From the NCBI GenBank assembly GCA_964565715.1, contig CAZMGG010000008.1:1-64000 (forward strand): DNA of 64,000 nt, in the 5' to 3' direction. Positions within the stretch are counted from its first letter, which is position 1. Every line of letters starts with the position of its first letter. The position numbers were made by a program, and so were the translations under genes. The DNA comes from CAZMGG01 sp964565715 (GTDB taxonomy: Bacteria > Planctomycetota > UBA1135 > UBA2386). Under the pieces are notes generated by a model. The model was not told where the DNA came from, searched no databases, and saw only the letters and a program-made list of their open reading frames with translations. Below, piece after piece: positions 23,487-33,043 of the stretch.

Positions 23487-26219
23487 ATGGATGTCCTCGA
23501 TGGCGAACGGCCGGACCCCGACGAGTTGCTCGCCCAGCTCCACAGCGAGCAGCAGAAGGCGCAGCGCGGGCGCCTCAAGGTCTGGTTCGGTGCGTGCCCC
23601 GGTGTCGGCAAGACGTTCTCGATGTTGTCTGCGGCACGGCGCCTGCGGGCTTCGGGAACGGATGTCGTCGTCGGCCTCGTCGAGACGCACGGGCGCAGCG
23701 AGACGGCGGAGCTGCTGAGCGGGCTGGAGCAGCTGCCGCGGCGCACGGTCGAGTATCGCGGCACGACACTGACCGAGTTCGACCTCGACGCGGCGCTGGC
23801 ACGCAAGCCCGCGGTGTTGCTGCTCGACGAGCTCGCCCACACCAACGCGCCCGGTTCCCGCTTCGCGAAGCGTTGGCAGGACGTGCGCGCACTCCTCGAC
23901 GCCAAGATCGACGTCTACACGACGATGAACGTGCAGCACGTCGAGAGCCTCAACGACATCGTCGCCCGGATCACCGGCGTGCACGTTCGCGAGACCGTGC
24001 CAGACCAGATCCTCGACCAAGCCGACGACGTCGTGATCGTCGACCTGACACCCGACGCACTGCTCGAACGCCTGCGTGCCGGCAAGGTCTACGTGCCAGA
24101 GGCGGCGGAAGCTGCCGCGGACGCGTTCTTCAGGAAGGGCAATCTCGCTGCTCTCCGCGAGCTGGCGTTGCGCACGACGGCACAGCTCGTCGACCACCGG
24201 CGGCGCGAGGAACGGCTCGCCGGCGGCAGGCGGCGCGTTCGCAGCAGCAGCGAACGCATCCTGGTCTGCGTCGGGTCGAGCCCGTTCTCGGCCCGTCTCG
24301 TGCGCGCCGCTCACCGCATGGCCGCAGTGCTCCGCGGCGAGTTGTTCGCATTGCACGTCGCGAGACCCGCTGGGCAGCGCGTCGCGGCAGGCGATTACGA
24401 GCGGGTGTTGCAGAACCTGCGCATCGCCGAGTCGCTGGGCGCACGCGTCGCCTCGGTCGAGAGCGACGGTGCCGCTAGCGCCGTCGTCGCCTTTGCCGGC
24501 CGTCACGAGGTGAGCCGCATCGTCGTCGGCAGAACGGGTCGGACTCGCCTCCACGAGCTCGTGTTCGGATCGTTCACCATGGACGTCATCCGCAACGCCG
24601 CCGCCGACGTCTATGTCATCCGCGACGACTCCGAGGAGGCGGAGGCCACCCCGATTGCAACGTCTACGGTGCGACCGGTTCACACCGTGGTCTGGCGCGG
24701 CATGACCGGGGCGCTGGTATGCAGTGCGGTGTCCGTGGCGGTCGCGAGCGCCTCGTATGCGCCGCCCGATCTCTCGGTCGAGGCGCTGCTCTTGGCGCTC
24801 GGAGTCGTGGTCGCGGCGCAACGGTTCGGACGTTGGCCCGCGGTCCTGGTCGCGGTGGCCAACGCGCTCGCCTTCAACCTCCTGATGACGGAACCGCGTT
24901 TCACGTTCGCCATCGCCGAGCCCTCCTATCTGCTCGCGTTCGGTGTCATGTTGATCGTCGCGTTGACCATCGGTTCGTTGGTCGCGGCGGTGCGCGAGCG
25001 CGCCGAGGTGGCGCAGCACAGGGAGAGGGAGGTCACGGCGCTGCACTCGTTCTCGCGAGAACTGGCCGACGCGCAGTCGGGCGAGGAGGTCGGCCGGATC
25101 ACGATTGCACACCTTCGGGACCTCGTGCGAGCCGACCTGGTCATGATCGTGCCGGTCGGGGCTGAACCGATCGGGCCAGCGGGAGTCGTCGCCACTCACG
25201 GAGGCAGGGATTGGCTCGGGCAAGAGGCGCTGGCCGTCGCACGTTGGTCTTGGGACCACGGTATGGCCGCCGGCATCGGCACGCGGAACCTGCCTGGTAC
25301 CGCAGCCCTGTTCCTGCCGGTGCGATCGCGTCGCGGCAAGGAGGCCGTTCTCGGTGTGCGCCCCCGGACACCGGCCGACGTTCCGGACGCCAAACAACGC
25401 CTGCTCGTGGACACGTTCGTCGAACAGGCGGCGCTGGCGTTCGAACGACTCGCGATGGCGGAAGAACGCCAGCGCGTACGCCAGGAGGCCGATGTCGAAC
25501 GGTTGCGCAGCACGCTGCTGGCGTCCGTCTCACACGATCTGCGAACGCCGCTCGCGACGATCACCGGGTCCGCCAGCAGCCTGCTCGACGGAGCGCTGAC
25601 CGATCCGCTGGTGCGCCGCGAACTGCTCACAGGCATCGCGACGGAGGCCCAGCGGCTCAACGACCTGATCGCCAACCTGGTGTTCGCGACGCGGATCGAG
25701 GACCCGCGAATGGCACTGCGACGCGAGTGGACGAGCGTGGAAGAGATTGTCGGCGCGGCGTTGCGCAGGGCTCGCGACGTGCTGCACGCGCATTCCGTGA
25801 TCGTCGACGTCGACCGAGACCTTCCTTTGATCCAAGCCGATCCGGTGTTGATCGAGCAGGCGCTCTTCCTGCTCTTGGACAATGCCGCCCGGCACACACC
25901 GCCGGGTACCACCGTGCACGTTCGCGGCTGGGTGACGGCGAGGGAGATCACGATCGAGGTCGCCGACGATGGGCCCGGCATTCCGGAAGGCCTCCGCTCG
26001 AAGGTGTTCGGCAGATTCGAGCGCGGCCAGAACAGCGCCGGCATGGGGCTGGGTTTGCCGATCTGTGCGGCTGTCATGAAGGCGCACGGTGGTTCCGCCA
26101 CGCTGCTGGCTTCGTCCGGCGGGGGCTCGACGTTCCAGCTGCGACTGCCGGTACCCGACGATCAGCCAGTGGTGGACCAGGCGGCGGAGATCGACGATCA
26201 GGAGCGCCCGAATGGCTGA
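23487..26219 (+). CDS. kdpD: Osmosensitive potassium channel sensor histidine kinase KdpD
   Basis: A full-length 910-residue sensor. The N-terminal KdpD domain has the Walker A motif GACPGVGKT (35-43) and the DELAHTN and VYTTMNVQHVESLND motifs. A USP-like domain (~250-375), four membrane helices (~400-500), a GAF-like region and then HisKA follow, with the phospho-accepting His in SHDLRTP (H683). The HATPase domain contains NAARH, DDGPGIP and GMGLGLPI. It senses potassium limitation or turgor and phosphorylates KdpE. Its last 8 bases overlap kdpE. Confidence 0.96.
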   Translation: MDVLDGERPDPDELLAQLHSEQQKAQRGRLKVWFGACPGVGKTFSMLSAARRLRASGTDVVVGLVETHGRSETAELLSGLEQLPRRTVEYRGTTLTEFDLDAALARKPAVLLLDELAHTNAPGSRFAKRWQDVRALLDAKIDVYTTMNVQHVESLNDIVARITGVHVRETVPDQILDQADDVVIVDLTPDALLERLRAGKVYVPEAAEAAADAFFRKGNLAALRELALRTTAQLVDHRRREERLAGGRRRVRSSSERILVCVGSSPFSARLVRAAHRMAAVLRGELFALHVARPAGQRVAAGDYERVLQNLRIAESLGARVASVESDGAASAVVAFAGRHEVSRIVVGRTGRTRLHELVFGSFTMDVIRNAAADVYVIRDDSEEAEATPIATSTVRPVHTVVWRGMTGALVCSAVSVAVASASYAPPDLSVEALLLALGVVVAAQRFGRWPAVLVAVANALAFNLLMTEPRFTFAIAEPSYLLAFGVMLIVALTIGSLVAAVRERAEVAQHREREVTALHSFSRELADAQSGEEVGRITIAHLRDLVRADLVMIVPVGAEPIGPAGVVATHGGRDWLGQEALAVARWSWDHGMAAGIGTRNLPGTAALFLPVRSRRGKEAVLGVRPRTPADVPDAKQRLLVDTFVEQAALAFERLAMAEERQRVRQEADVERLRSTLLASVSHDLRTPLATITGSASSLLDGALTDPLVRRELLTGIATEAQRLNDLIANLVFATRIEDPRMALRREWTSVEEIVGAALRRARDVLHAHSVIVDVDRDLPLIQADPVLIEQALFLLLDNAARHTPPGTTVHVRGWVTAREITIEVADDGPGIPEGLRSKVFGRFERGQNSAGMGLGLPICAAVMKAHGGSATLLASSGGGSTFQLRLPVPDDQPVVDQAAEIDDQERPNG

Positions 26220-26973
26220 CCATGACGACCGACACCAGAACGTGCGCGTCCTCGTGGTCGAAGACGAAGTGCCGATTCGCCGTTTCCTCCGCTCCACTCT
26301 GCGCCCACACGGCTACGAGGTGGTCGAAGCGAGCACGCTCGCAGAGGCGCGCATGCAGTGTCAGACGAGGCCTCCGGAGATGCTCCTGCTCGATCTCGGC
26401 CTGCCCGACGGCGATGGCGTGGACCTCGTGCGCGAGCTTCGCGGTTGGTCGAACGTCCCGATCGTCGTGCTGTCCGCTCGCGGTCAGGAAGCAGACAAGG
26501 TGAAGGCTCTCGACGCGGGCGCGGATGACTACCTGACGAAGCCGTTCGGAGTGCCGGAGCTGCTGGCTCGGTTGCGCGTGGCCTTGCGTCACGCGGAACT
26601 CGCCGCGAGTGGGAAGTCTGAGCCTGTATGGCAGTGGCGAGCCGACGACGGTGATGCCTGGAGTCTCGACGCCGCGCGCCGCGTCGTGATGCGCACGGTC
26701 GCGGGCGCACGGCACGAGGTGCGCCTCACGCCCACGGAGTACCGGCTGCTGCTCGTTCTGGCGCGCCACAACGGCAAGGTGCTGACCCACTCGTGGCTGC
26801 TGCGCGAGGTCTGGGGACCGCACCACGAAGGCGACGTCGCGTACCTGCGGGTGTACATGGGGCAACTGCGCCAGAAGCTCGAGTCCGAGCCAGCCCAGCC
26901 CAGCCTCCTGTTGACCGAACCGGGCATCGGCTACCGCATGCGCGCCGCCGATGCGACAGAGTCCAGCGGTTGA
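26212..26973 (+). CDS. kdpE: Response regulator KdpE (OmpR family)
   Basis: 253 residues. The receiver domain has VVEDE, phospho-acceptor D61 in LLLDLGLPDGDG, S88 and K110 (DDYLTKPFG). The C-terminal winged-helix DNA-binding domain contains LTPTEYRLLLVLARHNGKVL and VDY-type ending VRVYMGQLRQKLE-like sequence. It would bind the hexamer direct repeat at 18021-18037 and activate the operon. ATG 26212 overlaps the kdpD stop. It is the last cargo gene before the gene-free right end of the island. Confidence 0.95.
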   Translation: MADHDDRHQNVRVLVVEDEVPIRRFLRSTLRPHGYEVVEASTLAEARMQCQTRPPEMLLLDLGLPDGDGVDLVRELRGWSNVPIVVLSARGQEADKVKALDAGADDYLTKPFGVPELLARLRVALRHAELAASGKSEPVWQWRADDGDAWSLDAARRVVMRTVAGARHEVRLTPTEYRLLLVLARHNGKVLTHSWLLREVWGPHHEGDVAYLRVYMGQLRQKLESEPAQPSLLLTEPGIGYRMRAADATESSG

Positions 26974-27414
26974 TCTGCACGGGTGGACAGGGCGGCAGGC
27001 GGCCCGGACGCCGGGCGTGGTCGCCACCTCGTGATGAATGGGATCGAGCGATCCCGGCCGACGTTACGTCGCACACGTTCTCACGCGTTTCCAGTCGGTC
27101 TTGGAACTACCAAACCAATGGATGGAGACCATGACCAGAGCTCACCCCCTCGAGAAGGAGAGCTGCCCTGTCGGGCGATCGCCGTCGATGGCTGTAGAGC
27201 TTGTCGCGCTGTCCTTGTGTACGGCTGCGAATCGAGTCGCGCTTGGTCGCGGATGCTCGCTCCGGGTCGCACGACTACCACGAAACACGCGAGATCGGGC
27301 AAGATCAGGGGTGACTGCTTGCGACTCGGCGGCTCGTCGCTAATCTTTGTAGACACGCCATCTACGGTTGCTCCAACGAGATGCGGCAGCCAGCCATTCG
27401 CTTCCCCGGAGCCG
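26974..27414. other. Gene-free right end of the island
   Basis: About 440 bp between kdpE and attR with no convincing gene. Several short open frames exist but have no recognisable motif. Base use looks less GC-rich than the flanking core genes by eye. It may contain decayed genes or recombinase arm sites. Confidence 0.6.
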
Positions 27415-27454
27415 ATGGGGTGCAGGGGGTCGGAGGTTCAAATCCTCTCGCTCC
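27415..27454 (+). repeat. Right attachment-site repeat (attR), tRNA-Pro 3' fragment
   Basis: An exact 40-bp copy of tRNA-Pro bases 17572-17611. The next base differs and the sequence then runs into a pyrimidine-rich stretch, so this is a tRNA remnant without CCA and is not functional as a tRNA. Confidence 0.92.
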
Positions 27455-27535
27455 CACCTTTCTTCTTCTCCTGCCCTTCGCGCACACATGTCGAACGGCC
27501 AACGCAGGCTGGCCTGCAGGGTTGCGCAGACCCCA

Positions 27536-29167
27536 ATGCACCCAGCCGTCGTAGTCCTGCTCGCTGTCGCGCTGCTTGTTGTCGCGGTGGTGGTCGTGCG
27601 CTCCCGATCTGACGGGAGGAGTCCAGCGGCAACGCGCGGGGCGGTGGCTCGCCCGCCGTCGATCTACGAGCAGATCCGGGATCAACTACGAGCGTCACCG
27701 GATGGGCCGCTGAGTGTGGACCTCCGCACGGACGACCCTGCCATCGAGGGTCAGGTGCGCTTCGCACCAGGCGCCATGGATGCCCTGTTCGGGGCCGGTG
27801 AAGGAGGCGCAGAGTGGAAGAAGGTCCTCGACGTCATCCGGCGAATGGGTCGGGGCAAGGCCTTGGACTGGGCCGCCCTGGACGCTGTGACGGCCGAGGC
27901 GCCGACGGCGAGCAACGTGGACGCACTGATCGACCAGCTTCGCAAGAGTGACGTGACCCAGGGGGTGAAGGATCGATTCTGGGAGCTTGCGCAGAAGTCA
28001 CGGCGGATCGAGTCCGTCAAGTGGGGCATTGCCATCGGCGGAATCGGGCTCCGGCCAGACGAACTCGAGCCCCTTGTCGTCCTCGCCCATCATGCCGAGT
28101 TCACCCTGTACGCGGCGCATGTCCTGATGCGCGAGGGAGTGCGAGAGCCGCGCTATCGCCGCAAGCTCGTCGACCTCCTGCCGCGCGCACGGCAGTGGGG
28201 AGTGATCCGCCTCATCGACTACATCGTGCAGAGCGACGACCTGATTGCCGACAGGGAGGTGCAGCGGGACGTGCTCATCCATGGGATGGAGAACAACGAT
28301 GGCATTCCGATGGAAGTGGCATTCACCATCGCCAAGGCCGTCGATGTTCGCGGCTTCATCGACGCCTGCCGAGCCGACGACGGGTTGCGTCGCGCGGTCT
28401 CCTACCTGATGGACTCGCTGCTGACCGAGCCGATACCTCGCGGCGGTCTCCGCGACCTTCCTGGCTGGGAAGGCCTCTATGATGCGTGGGTTGAGTTCCT
28501 GGAGCAGTGCGCGCCTGACGTGAGGCTCCTCGGTTCGCTACGAAGCCTGCGCCAGTTCCTGGACGATGACCGCTTGGAATGGAGTCGAAGAGGCCTGGAG
28601 CGGGATCGGATCGAGCGACTGTGGAGCACGAAGTTCTCCATGGAGACCCTTCGCAAGGGACTGGACGACGAGCGCGATCGCTGGCGGGCCCTGCAGATCA
28701 TCGAGGAGCAGGGCGCGCGTGAACTCCTGCCTCACGTGCGGCAGGCGCACTCGATGACGCCGGACTACAGCACCATCTGCGTGCTCGCGAAGATCGGCGG
28801 CGAGGAGGATCTGGAAGCCCTGCGCGCATCGATCGGCAGGCTCGTAGACATCGAAGCTCGCAAGCACATCCCCCTGAGCCGGCAGAACGTGTTCGGTCCG
28901 GAGCACAAGAACTCGATGGAGTACGGCCAGATCGTTCGTGCGATGGCGCGCCTCGCCACTCGTGATGCCGTCAACACGATCAAGCGGGCGCTGATCGACT
29001 ACGACCCGTACGTCCGGGCGGCGGGCTGCGACGCGGTCGCCAACCTGAGAGCCGATCTCATCGACGACGAGATCCGGGCTGCCGTGCGTTCCCGCCTCGG
29101 CGACGCGCCGCCATACGTTGCGGAGTCTGCGCGCAACGCAGCCCGCGCCCACGACATCCGGGACTGA
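27536..29167 (+). CDS. Membrane-anchored HEAT-like repeat protein
   Basis: A protein of about 543 residues. ATG 27536 gives an N-terminal membrane anchor (HPAVVVLLAVALLVVAVVVV) followed by a long alpha-helical region made of loosely repeated 30-40-residue units. The last unit (RALIDYDPYVRAAGCDAVANL) is clearly HEAT/armadillo-like. ATG 27488 is an alternative start. No catalytic motif is seen. It begins 81 bp after attR, so it stands just outside the island. Codon use looks less biased than that of the core genes, so it may itself be accessory. A scaffold or protein-binding role is all that can be inferred. Confidence 0.6.
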   Translation: MHPAVVVLLAVALLVVAVVVVRSRSDGRSPAATRGAVARPPSIYEQIRDQLRASPDGPLSVDLRTDDPAIEGQVRFAPGAMDALFGAGEGGAEWKKVLDVIRRMGRGKALDWAALDAVTAEAPTASNVDALIDQLRKSDVTQGVKDRFWELAQKSRRIESVKWGIAIGGIGLRPDELEPLVVLAHHAEFTLYAAHVLMREGVREPRYRRKLVDLLPRARQWGVIRLIDYIVQSDDLIADREVQRDVLIHGMENNDGIPMEVAFTIAKAVDVRGFIDACRADDGLRRAVSYLMDSLLTEPIPRGGLRDLPGWEGLYDAWVEFLEQCAPDVRLLGSLRSLRQFLDDDRLEWSRRGLERDRIERLWSTKFSMETLRKGLDDERDRWRALQIIEEQGARELLPHVRQAHSMTPDYSTICVLAKIGGEEDLEALRASIGRLVDIEARKHIPLSRQNVFGPEHKNSMEYGQIVRAMARLATRDAVNTIKRALIDYDPYVRAAGCDAVANLRADLIDDEIRAAVRSRLGDAPPYVAESARNAARAHDIRD

Positions 29168-29180
29168 TCGGGCACTTGCT

Positions 29181-30659
29181 TCACCGCGGGATCCGGTTGA
29201 GGGTGTAGCAGGCCCACGAGTGCAGCAGCGGCGCCCCATCCGCACTGCGCACGCCGGAACAGTCGATGTCGTGCACGTGGCCTTCGACGAGGCCCTGCAC
29301 CACCAGCCGCACGCCCAGCCGATCCTCGTCCAGCGTCGCCGCCGTCACGATCGGCGTCGTCTCGTCCACCTCGGGGCTGCCGTAGGACTCCTGATACACA
29401 TGCGTGTAGCTGCGCAGGCGATAGCTCGCCGTCGACGTCGCGGTCGCCGCATCCACCGGCTTCGTGAAGCGGACCTGGAAGCCGTCGGGCCGGGCCGACA
29501 CCCGCAGCAGCTCGAACGGGACCACGCCCGTGTACTCGATGCGTTCGAGGATGTGCCGCTTGTTGCCGCGGACCGGCCAGCCGCGATTGGTGCCACCGGT
29601 GACCAGGTACCCATTCTCGGCGAACTCGATGGCGAGCACGCCATTGCCGAGCCCCTCGCGGAACGGATGGCAGCAGCCCTGCCAGACGCCGTCGACCTGC
29701 TCGGTGGTGGCCCGCATGACGAGGCTCAGGCTGTAGTCGGCGACGAACAGCTGGCCGGCAAACGGCCCGAAACGGCCCTGCGTGCGGTCGACGCGGAAGG
29801 CGGTGATCGACTGGCCCATGCGCCGGTAGGGGAACACCACCGCATACGAGTCGAGCTGTTCGATGCGCCGGCTCTCCGCGTGCAGACGCGACCGGTTCCG
29901 CGGCTCCAGGGGCCGCGGACCCAGCTCGCGGCCGAGCGGCAGGTCGTAGGCCGGAAAGCAGATCGGATGGCCCAGGAAGGCGCCGGGGCGGAGGTGCTTG
30001 AGGGAGCACGAGCCGTTCCACGGGCCCTGGCTCTCGACGTAGAACATCGCGCCGGTCTCGTTCGGGCCGACGCCGCCGGCGCTGCGGATGCCGCTGGCGA
30101 TGGGGATGGTCCGCCGATCGGCGGTGACCTGGAAGGCGAAGCCGCGGTAGGGCGCCTTGTAGTGATAGGAATCGGAGAGGCCGAGCACGACGTAGACGCT
30201 GCCGTCGGGCTGCACCCCCGAGCCCCAGGCGAACTCGTGGTAGTGGGCGAAGCCCCAGACGTCGCTCAGGTTCTCGAACCGGTCGGCGCGGCCGTCCTCG
30301 TCCCGATCGGTGATGCGGGTCAGCTCGGTCTGCTGGGTGGCGTAGAAGGCGCCGTCGTGGAAGCCGAGGCCGAGCACCTCGTCCAGGCCGGTGGCGAAGC
30401 GATGGACACGCGGGTCCGGCCGTTCGTCGAAGGCGCCGTCGACGATCAGGATCTCGCCGCGGCGGGTGCCGATGGCGAGACGGTTGCCCGGCAGCAGGCA
30501 CATGCTGCCGGCCTCGAGGGCCAGCTCGGCGGGGATCGGCAGCTCGACGATGCGGTAGTGGGCGGCCTCGGCGGGGCCGGTGCCCCAGGCGCCGCCGAGT
30601 TCCTGGGCGTGCAGGGCCGCAGGCAGCAGCAGTGCCATGCCGGCGACGACGGCCCTCAT
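29181..30659 (-). CDS. Secreted beta-propeller protein, membrane-bound-dehydrogenase/sorbosone-dehydrogenase-like
   Basis: 492 residues with a signal peptide (MRAVVAGMALLLPAALHAQ). Repeated propeller-type motifs follow, such as LGLGFHDGAFYATQQ, TRITDRDEDGRADRFE and RTIPIASGIRSAGGVG, as in PQQ/sorbosone-dehydrogenase-like propellers that accompany cytochromes in Planctomycetota. The C-terminal ~100 residues resemble a beta-sandwich (RFTKPVDAATATS). No CXXCH haem motif is present. Its ATG overlaps the stop of the upstream penta-haem gene (ATGA), so the two are made together and may form an extracytoplasmic oxidoreductase. The substrate is unknown. Confidence 0.65.
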   Translation of the reverse strand: MRAVVAGMALLLPAALHAQELGGAWGTGPAEAAHYRIVELPIPAELALEAGSMCLLPGNRLAIGTRRGEILIVDGAFDERPDPRVHRFATGLDEVLGLGFHDGAFYATQQTELTRITDRDEDGRADRFENLSDVWGFAHYHEFAWGSGVQPDGSVYVVLGLSDSYHYKAPYRGFAFQVTADRRTIPIASGIRSAGGVGPNETGAMFYVESQGPWNGSCSLKHLRPGAFLGHPICFPAYDLPLGRELGPRPLEPRNRSRLHAESRRIEQLDSYAVVFPYRRMGQSITAFRVDRTQGRFGPFAGQLFVADYSLSLVMRATTEQVDGVWQGCCHPFREGLGNGVLAIEFAENGYLVTGGTNRGWPVRGNKRHILERIEYTGVVPFELLRVSARPDGFQVRFTKPVDAATATSTASYRLRSYTHVYQESYGSPEVDETTPIVTAATLDEDRLGVRLVVQGLVEGHVHDIDCSGVRSADGAPLLHSWACYTLNRIPR

Positions 30660-32953
30660 CGACCTTCCTCCTGCCAGCGGTAGTCGAGGGTGAAGCGAAG
30701 GCCGGCGGGCGAGGCGCCGAACGGCAGGCGCAGCTCCCGGGCGTCCTGGCCCTCGATCACCGCGATCGTGGCCGGCGCGTCCGGGCAGTGCACCAGCAGC
30801 GTCGCGCCGACGCGCGTCGTGTGCTGATCGATGCCCTCGATGCGGACGTTCCGCGCGGCCAGGAACCAGAGGGATGCAGCGGGTCCGGTCAGGCGCAGCG
30901 TGCGCCGCAGGATGGTCGCGCCGTCGGTGCCCGGCAACGGCTGCGTCGTGTCCTCCACCGTGACCGCACCGGCGGTGTAGCGGAAGGTCGGGCCTCCGCC
31001 GTCGCCGAGGTCGTAGCCGAGCCAGCGATCGCCGCGGTCGCGGCGCGTGGCCGACGGCCAGGGCAGGTCGGGGCGGTCGAGCGCCGCGAAGGCGGGGCCG
31101 TTGGGCAGTTCGGCCCGGCGGTTGGAGAGGATCTGCGCCGCGCCGCTGCCCTGGGACGTCCACACCGGCCGGGTGTCGAGGAAGCGGCCCCACCAGACCT
31201 GGTTCAGCGCGAGGTTCTCGGCATCGAAGGTCAGGCTGACGCCGCCCGGATGGCCGACCGCGATGGCGCGCTTGCCGGCGCCCTGGACGCTGCGGCGCAG
31301 CAGGATCGTCTCGTCGCGCACGACCAGCTCGATGGGCGGTGCGCGCAGGCCGTCCGGCTTGCGCACGTTGCGACCCTCGGCGAGGTAGTGCCAGAGGCCG
31401 GCGATCTGCCGCGCCGCGTCGCCGTCGGCGATGCCCGGCCGGGTCGAGCGACCGTCGGGGAAGAAGTGCGGCATCAGCGTGTTCGGCTTGAAGCGGAACG
31501 GGTCGCGCAGGTAGCGGGCGAACCACTCGGGGCGCAGCCGCTCGCCGGTGGTGTGCACGAGGTCGATCGCGCCCATCGCGCCGGCCTGTTCCCCGGCGAA
31601 GAGGTGGCAGGAGATGCAGTTCATGCCGCGTTCGCCGGTGATCTGGCGACCGATCTCGAGCACCGCGTTGGCCGCCTCGCGGTCGGCCGGCAGGGGGAGC
31701 ACCTCGTCGCCGGGCACCGCGTCCACCGCATCCACGGCGGCGAGCTGGTCGGCGAGCTGCCCGCCCAGATCCGGACCGAAGCCCGGCATCCGCGTCTGCA
31801 GATAGGGGCGCTCGCGCTGGCCGTGGGCGATGGTGCGGGCGAGCCACGGCCGCTGCAGCCTGGCGCCGACGCCGGAGAGGTCGGGCGGGATCCGGCCATC
31901 GTCGCCCAGGTTCGGCTCGTCCGTGCCGAACAGGCCGAGCCGCGGCGTGAGCGCATCGATGCCGTCCCGCCGGTGACACGCGAGGCAGCGTCGGGATGCG
32001 AGCTGCTGCAGGACGAGCGCGGGGCCGGTGGGCGGCGGATCATCCGGCGCCAGTGCGGCCCGCAGGTCGTCGCGTTGCCCGGGGGACAGCGCGTAGTGGG
32101 GCCAGGGGCCGGCGCCGCCCGACAGGCAGCCGCGCCGCGGGTCGAGGCCGGCCAGCGGCGGCGGCGTGGCCACGTCGACGCGCTCGGGGTCGGGCAGGGC
32201 GTGGCACGCGGCGCAGCGGAGCGCGGCGAACAGGGCCCGGCCGGCCGGCACCAACGCCGCATCGATCGCCTCGGCCGGTGGCGCCGGCGGTCCGCCCTGG
32301 CCCAGCAGGTGCTGGCTGAGGTCCTCGGCTTCGGCGGGGGCGAGGGCGAAGTCCGGCATCCGGCGGCTGGGACGGGCGACGTGGGGCGCCAGCAGGAAGG
32401 CGCGCAGCGTGGCGGTCGTGTACTTCCTGGTCAGGTGCGGGAAGGGGGTGGCCTCGCCGTGGCAGGCGCGGCAGCCGATCCGTCCGAACAGGTCGGCGCC
32501 GCGCGCCGCCGCCGTCGGATCGTGGGGCGCGTCGGCGAGCGGGCCCGACCCCGTGTGGGAGCGCAGGTAGTGCGCGAGAGCCGCGGCGGCGGCCGGCCGT
32601 TCGGCCGCGTCGAGGCCGCGCAGGAGGTCCGGCATGGTCGTGCCGGGCTCGGTGGTCAGCGGTGCGGCGAGGAACGGGGCGAGATAGCTGCTGGCGACGC
32701 GTCCGCCCAGCGTCGCGAGGTCGGGACCGGGGGCCGCCGCGATCGGCTGGTCGCCCGGATCGTGGCAGGCGACGCAACCCAGTTCGCCGAGCAGGACGCG
32801 GCCCCGCACGAGCGCCGGCAGCCCGGCGGCGTCGAGGCCGGCGAGCACCGGCGGCGCCGCAGGCGTGGGATCGTCGCTGTCGCCCGCTGCGCAGGCGGCG
32901 AGCGTCAGCACCAGGGCCGCGCATGATCGCGGGGCGAGCATGGGAACGAGCAT
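30656..32953 (-). CDS. Multi-haem cytochrome c lipoprotein (five CXXCH motifs)
   Basis: A protein of about 765 residues with a lipoprotein-type signal (LVLTLAACAAG). It has five covalent haem sites in the first two thirds: CVACH, CRACH, CAACH, CLACH and CISCH. The last ~200 residues have no haem motif and look like a beta-rich domain (TLRLTGPAASLWFLAARNV). The start may be ATG 32953 or ATG 32941; both give the same lipobox. It is coupled by a 4-bp overlap to the propeller gene, suggesting electron transfer from that protein's substrate to these haems. It is divergent from the esterase gene at 33044. Confidence 0.78.
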   Translation of the reverse strand: MLVPMLAPRSCAALVLTLAACAAGDSDDPTPAAPPVLAGLDAAGLPALVRGRVLLGELGCVACHDPGDQPIAAAPGPDLATLGGRVASSYLAPFLAAPLTTEPGTTMPDLLRGLDAAERPAAAAALAHYLRSHTGSGPLADAPHDPTAAARGADLFGRIGCRACHGEATPFPHLTRKYTTATLRAFLLAPHVARPSRRMPDFALAPAEAEDLSQHLLGQGGPPAPPAEAIDAALVPAGRALFAALRCAACHALPDPERVDVATPPPLAGLDPRRGCLSGGAGPWPHYALSPGQRDDLRAALAPDDPPPTGPALVLQQLASRRCLACHRRDGIDALTPRLGLFGTDEPNLGDDGRIPPDLSGVGARLQRPWLARTIAHGQRERPYLQTRMPGFGPDLGGQLADQLAAVDAVDAVPGDEVLPLPADREAANAVLEIGRQITGERGMNCISCHLFAGEQAGAMGAIDLVHTTGERLRPEWFARYLRDPFRFKPNTLMPHFFPDGRSTRPGIADGDAARQIAGLWHYLAEGRNVRKPDGLRAPPIELVVRDETILLRRSVQGAGKRAIAVGHPGGVSLTFDAENLALNQVWWGRFLDTRPVWTSQGSGAAQILSNRRAELPNGPAFAALDRPDLPWPSATRRDRGDRWLGYDLGDGGGPTFRYTAGAVTVEDTTQPLPGTDGATILRRTLRLTGPAASLWFLAARNVRIEGIDQHTTRVGATLLVHCPDAPATIAVIEGQDARELRLPFGASPAGLRFTLDYRWQEEGR

Positions 32954-33043
32954 AGGATCGTCGTCACCTGATCCCAGCGCGCAGGCGCCTGCCGGGAGCG
33001 GGCGGGCTTGGCGGCTGTGGACGAGGCGCGCAGACTTGGGGCC

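Larger units (their letters stand above)
17572..27454. mobile_element. Genomic island in tRNA-Pro carrying a complete Kdp potassium system; no integrase seen
   Basis: The boundaries are the 40-bp direct repeats at 17572-17611 and 27415-27454, giving an element of about 9.84 kb with one repeat copy. The cargo is a porin-like gene, kdpF, kdpB, a KdpF-like miniprotein, kdpA, kdpC, kdpD and kdpE, all on the + strand. No integrase, excisionase, plasmid or phage gene is visible. The ends (17617-18020 and 26974-27414) are free of recognisable genes and may hold recombinase-binding sequence or decayed genes. Possible explanations are loss of the integrase after insertion, or mobilisation in trans. 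The repeats are directly seen; island status is inference from them. Confidence 0.8.

Noticed and set aside
17681..27281. The 10-mer CGACTACCAC at both island ends (17681 and 27272), as possible recombinase arm sites
   Set aside because: One shared 10-mer between two stretches of about 450 bp is expected fairly often by chance, and the distances to the core repeats differ.
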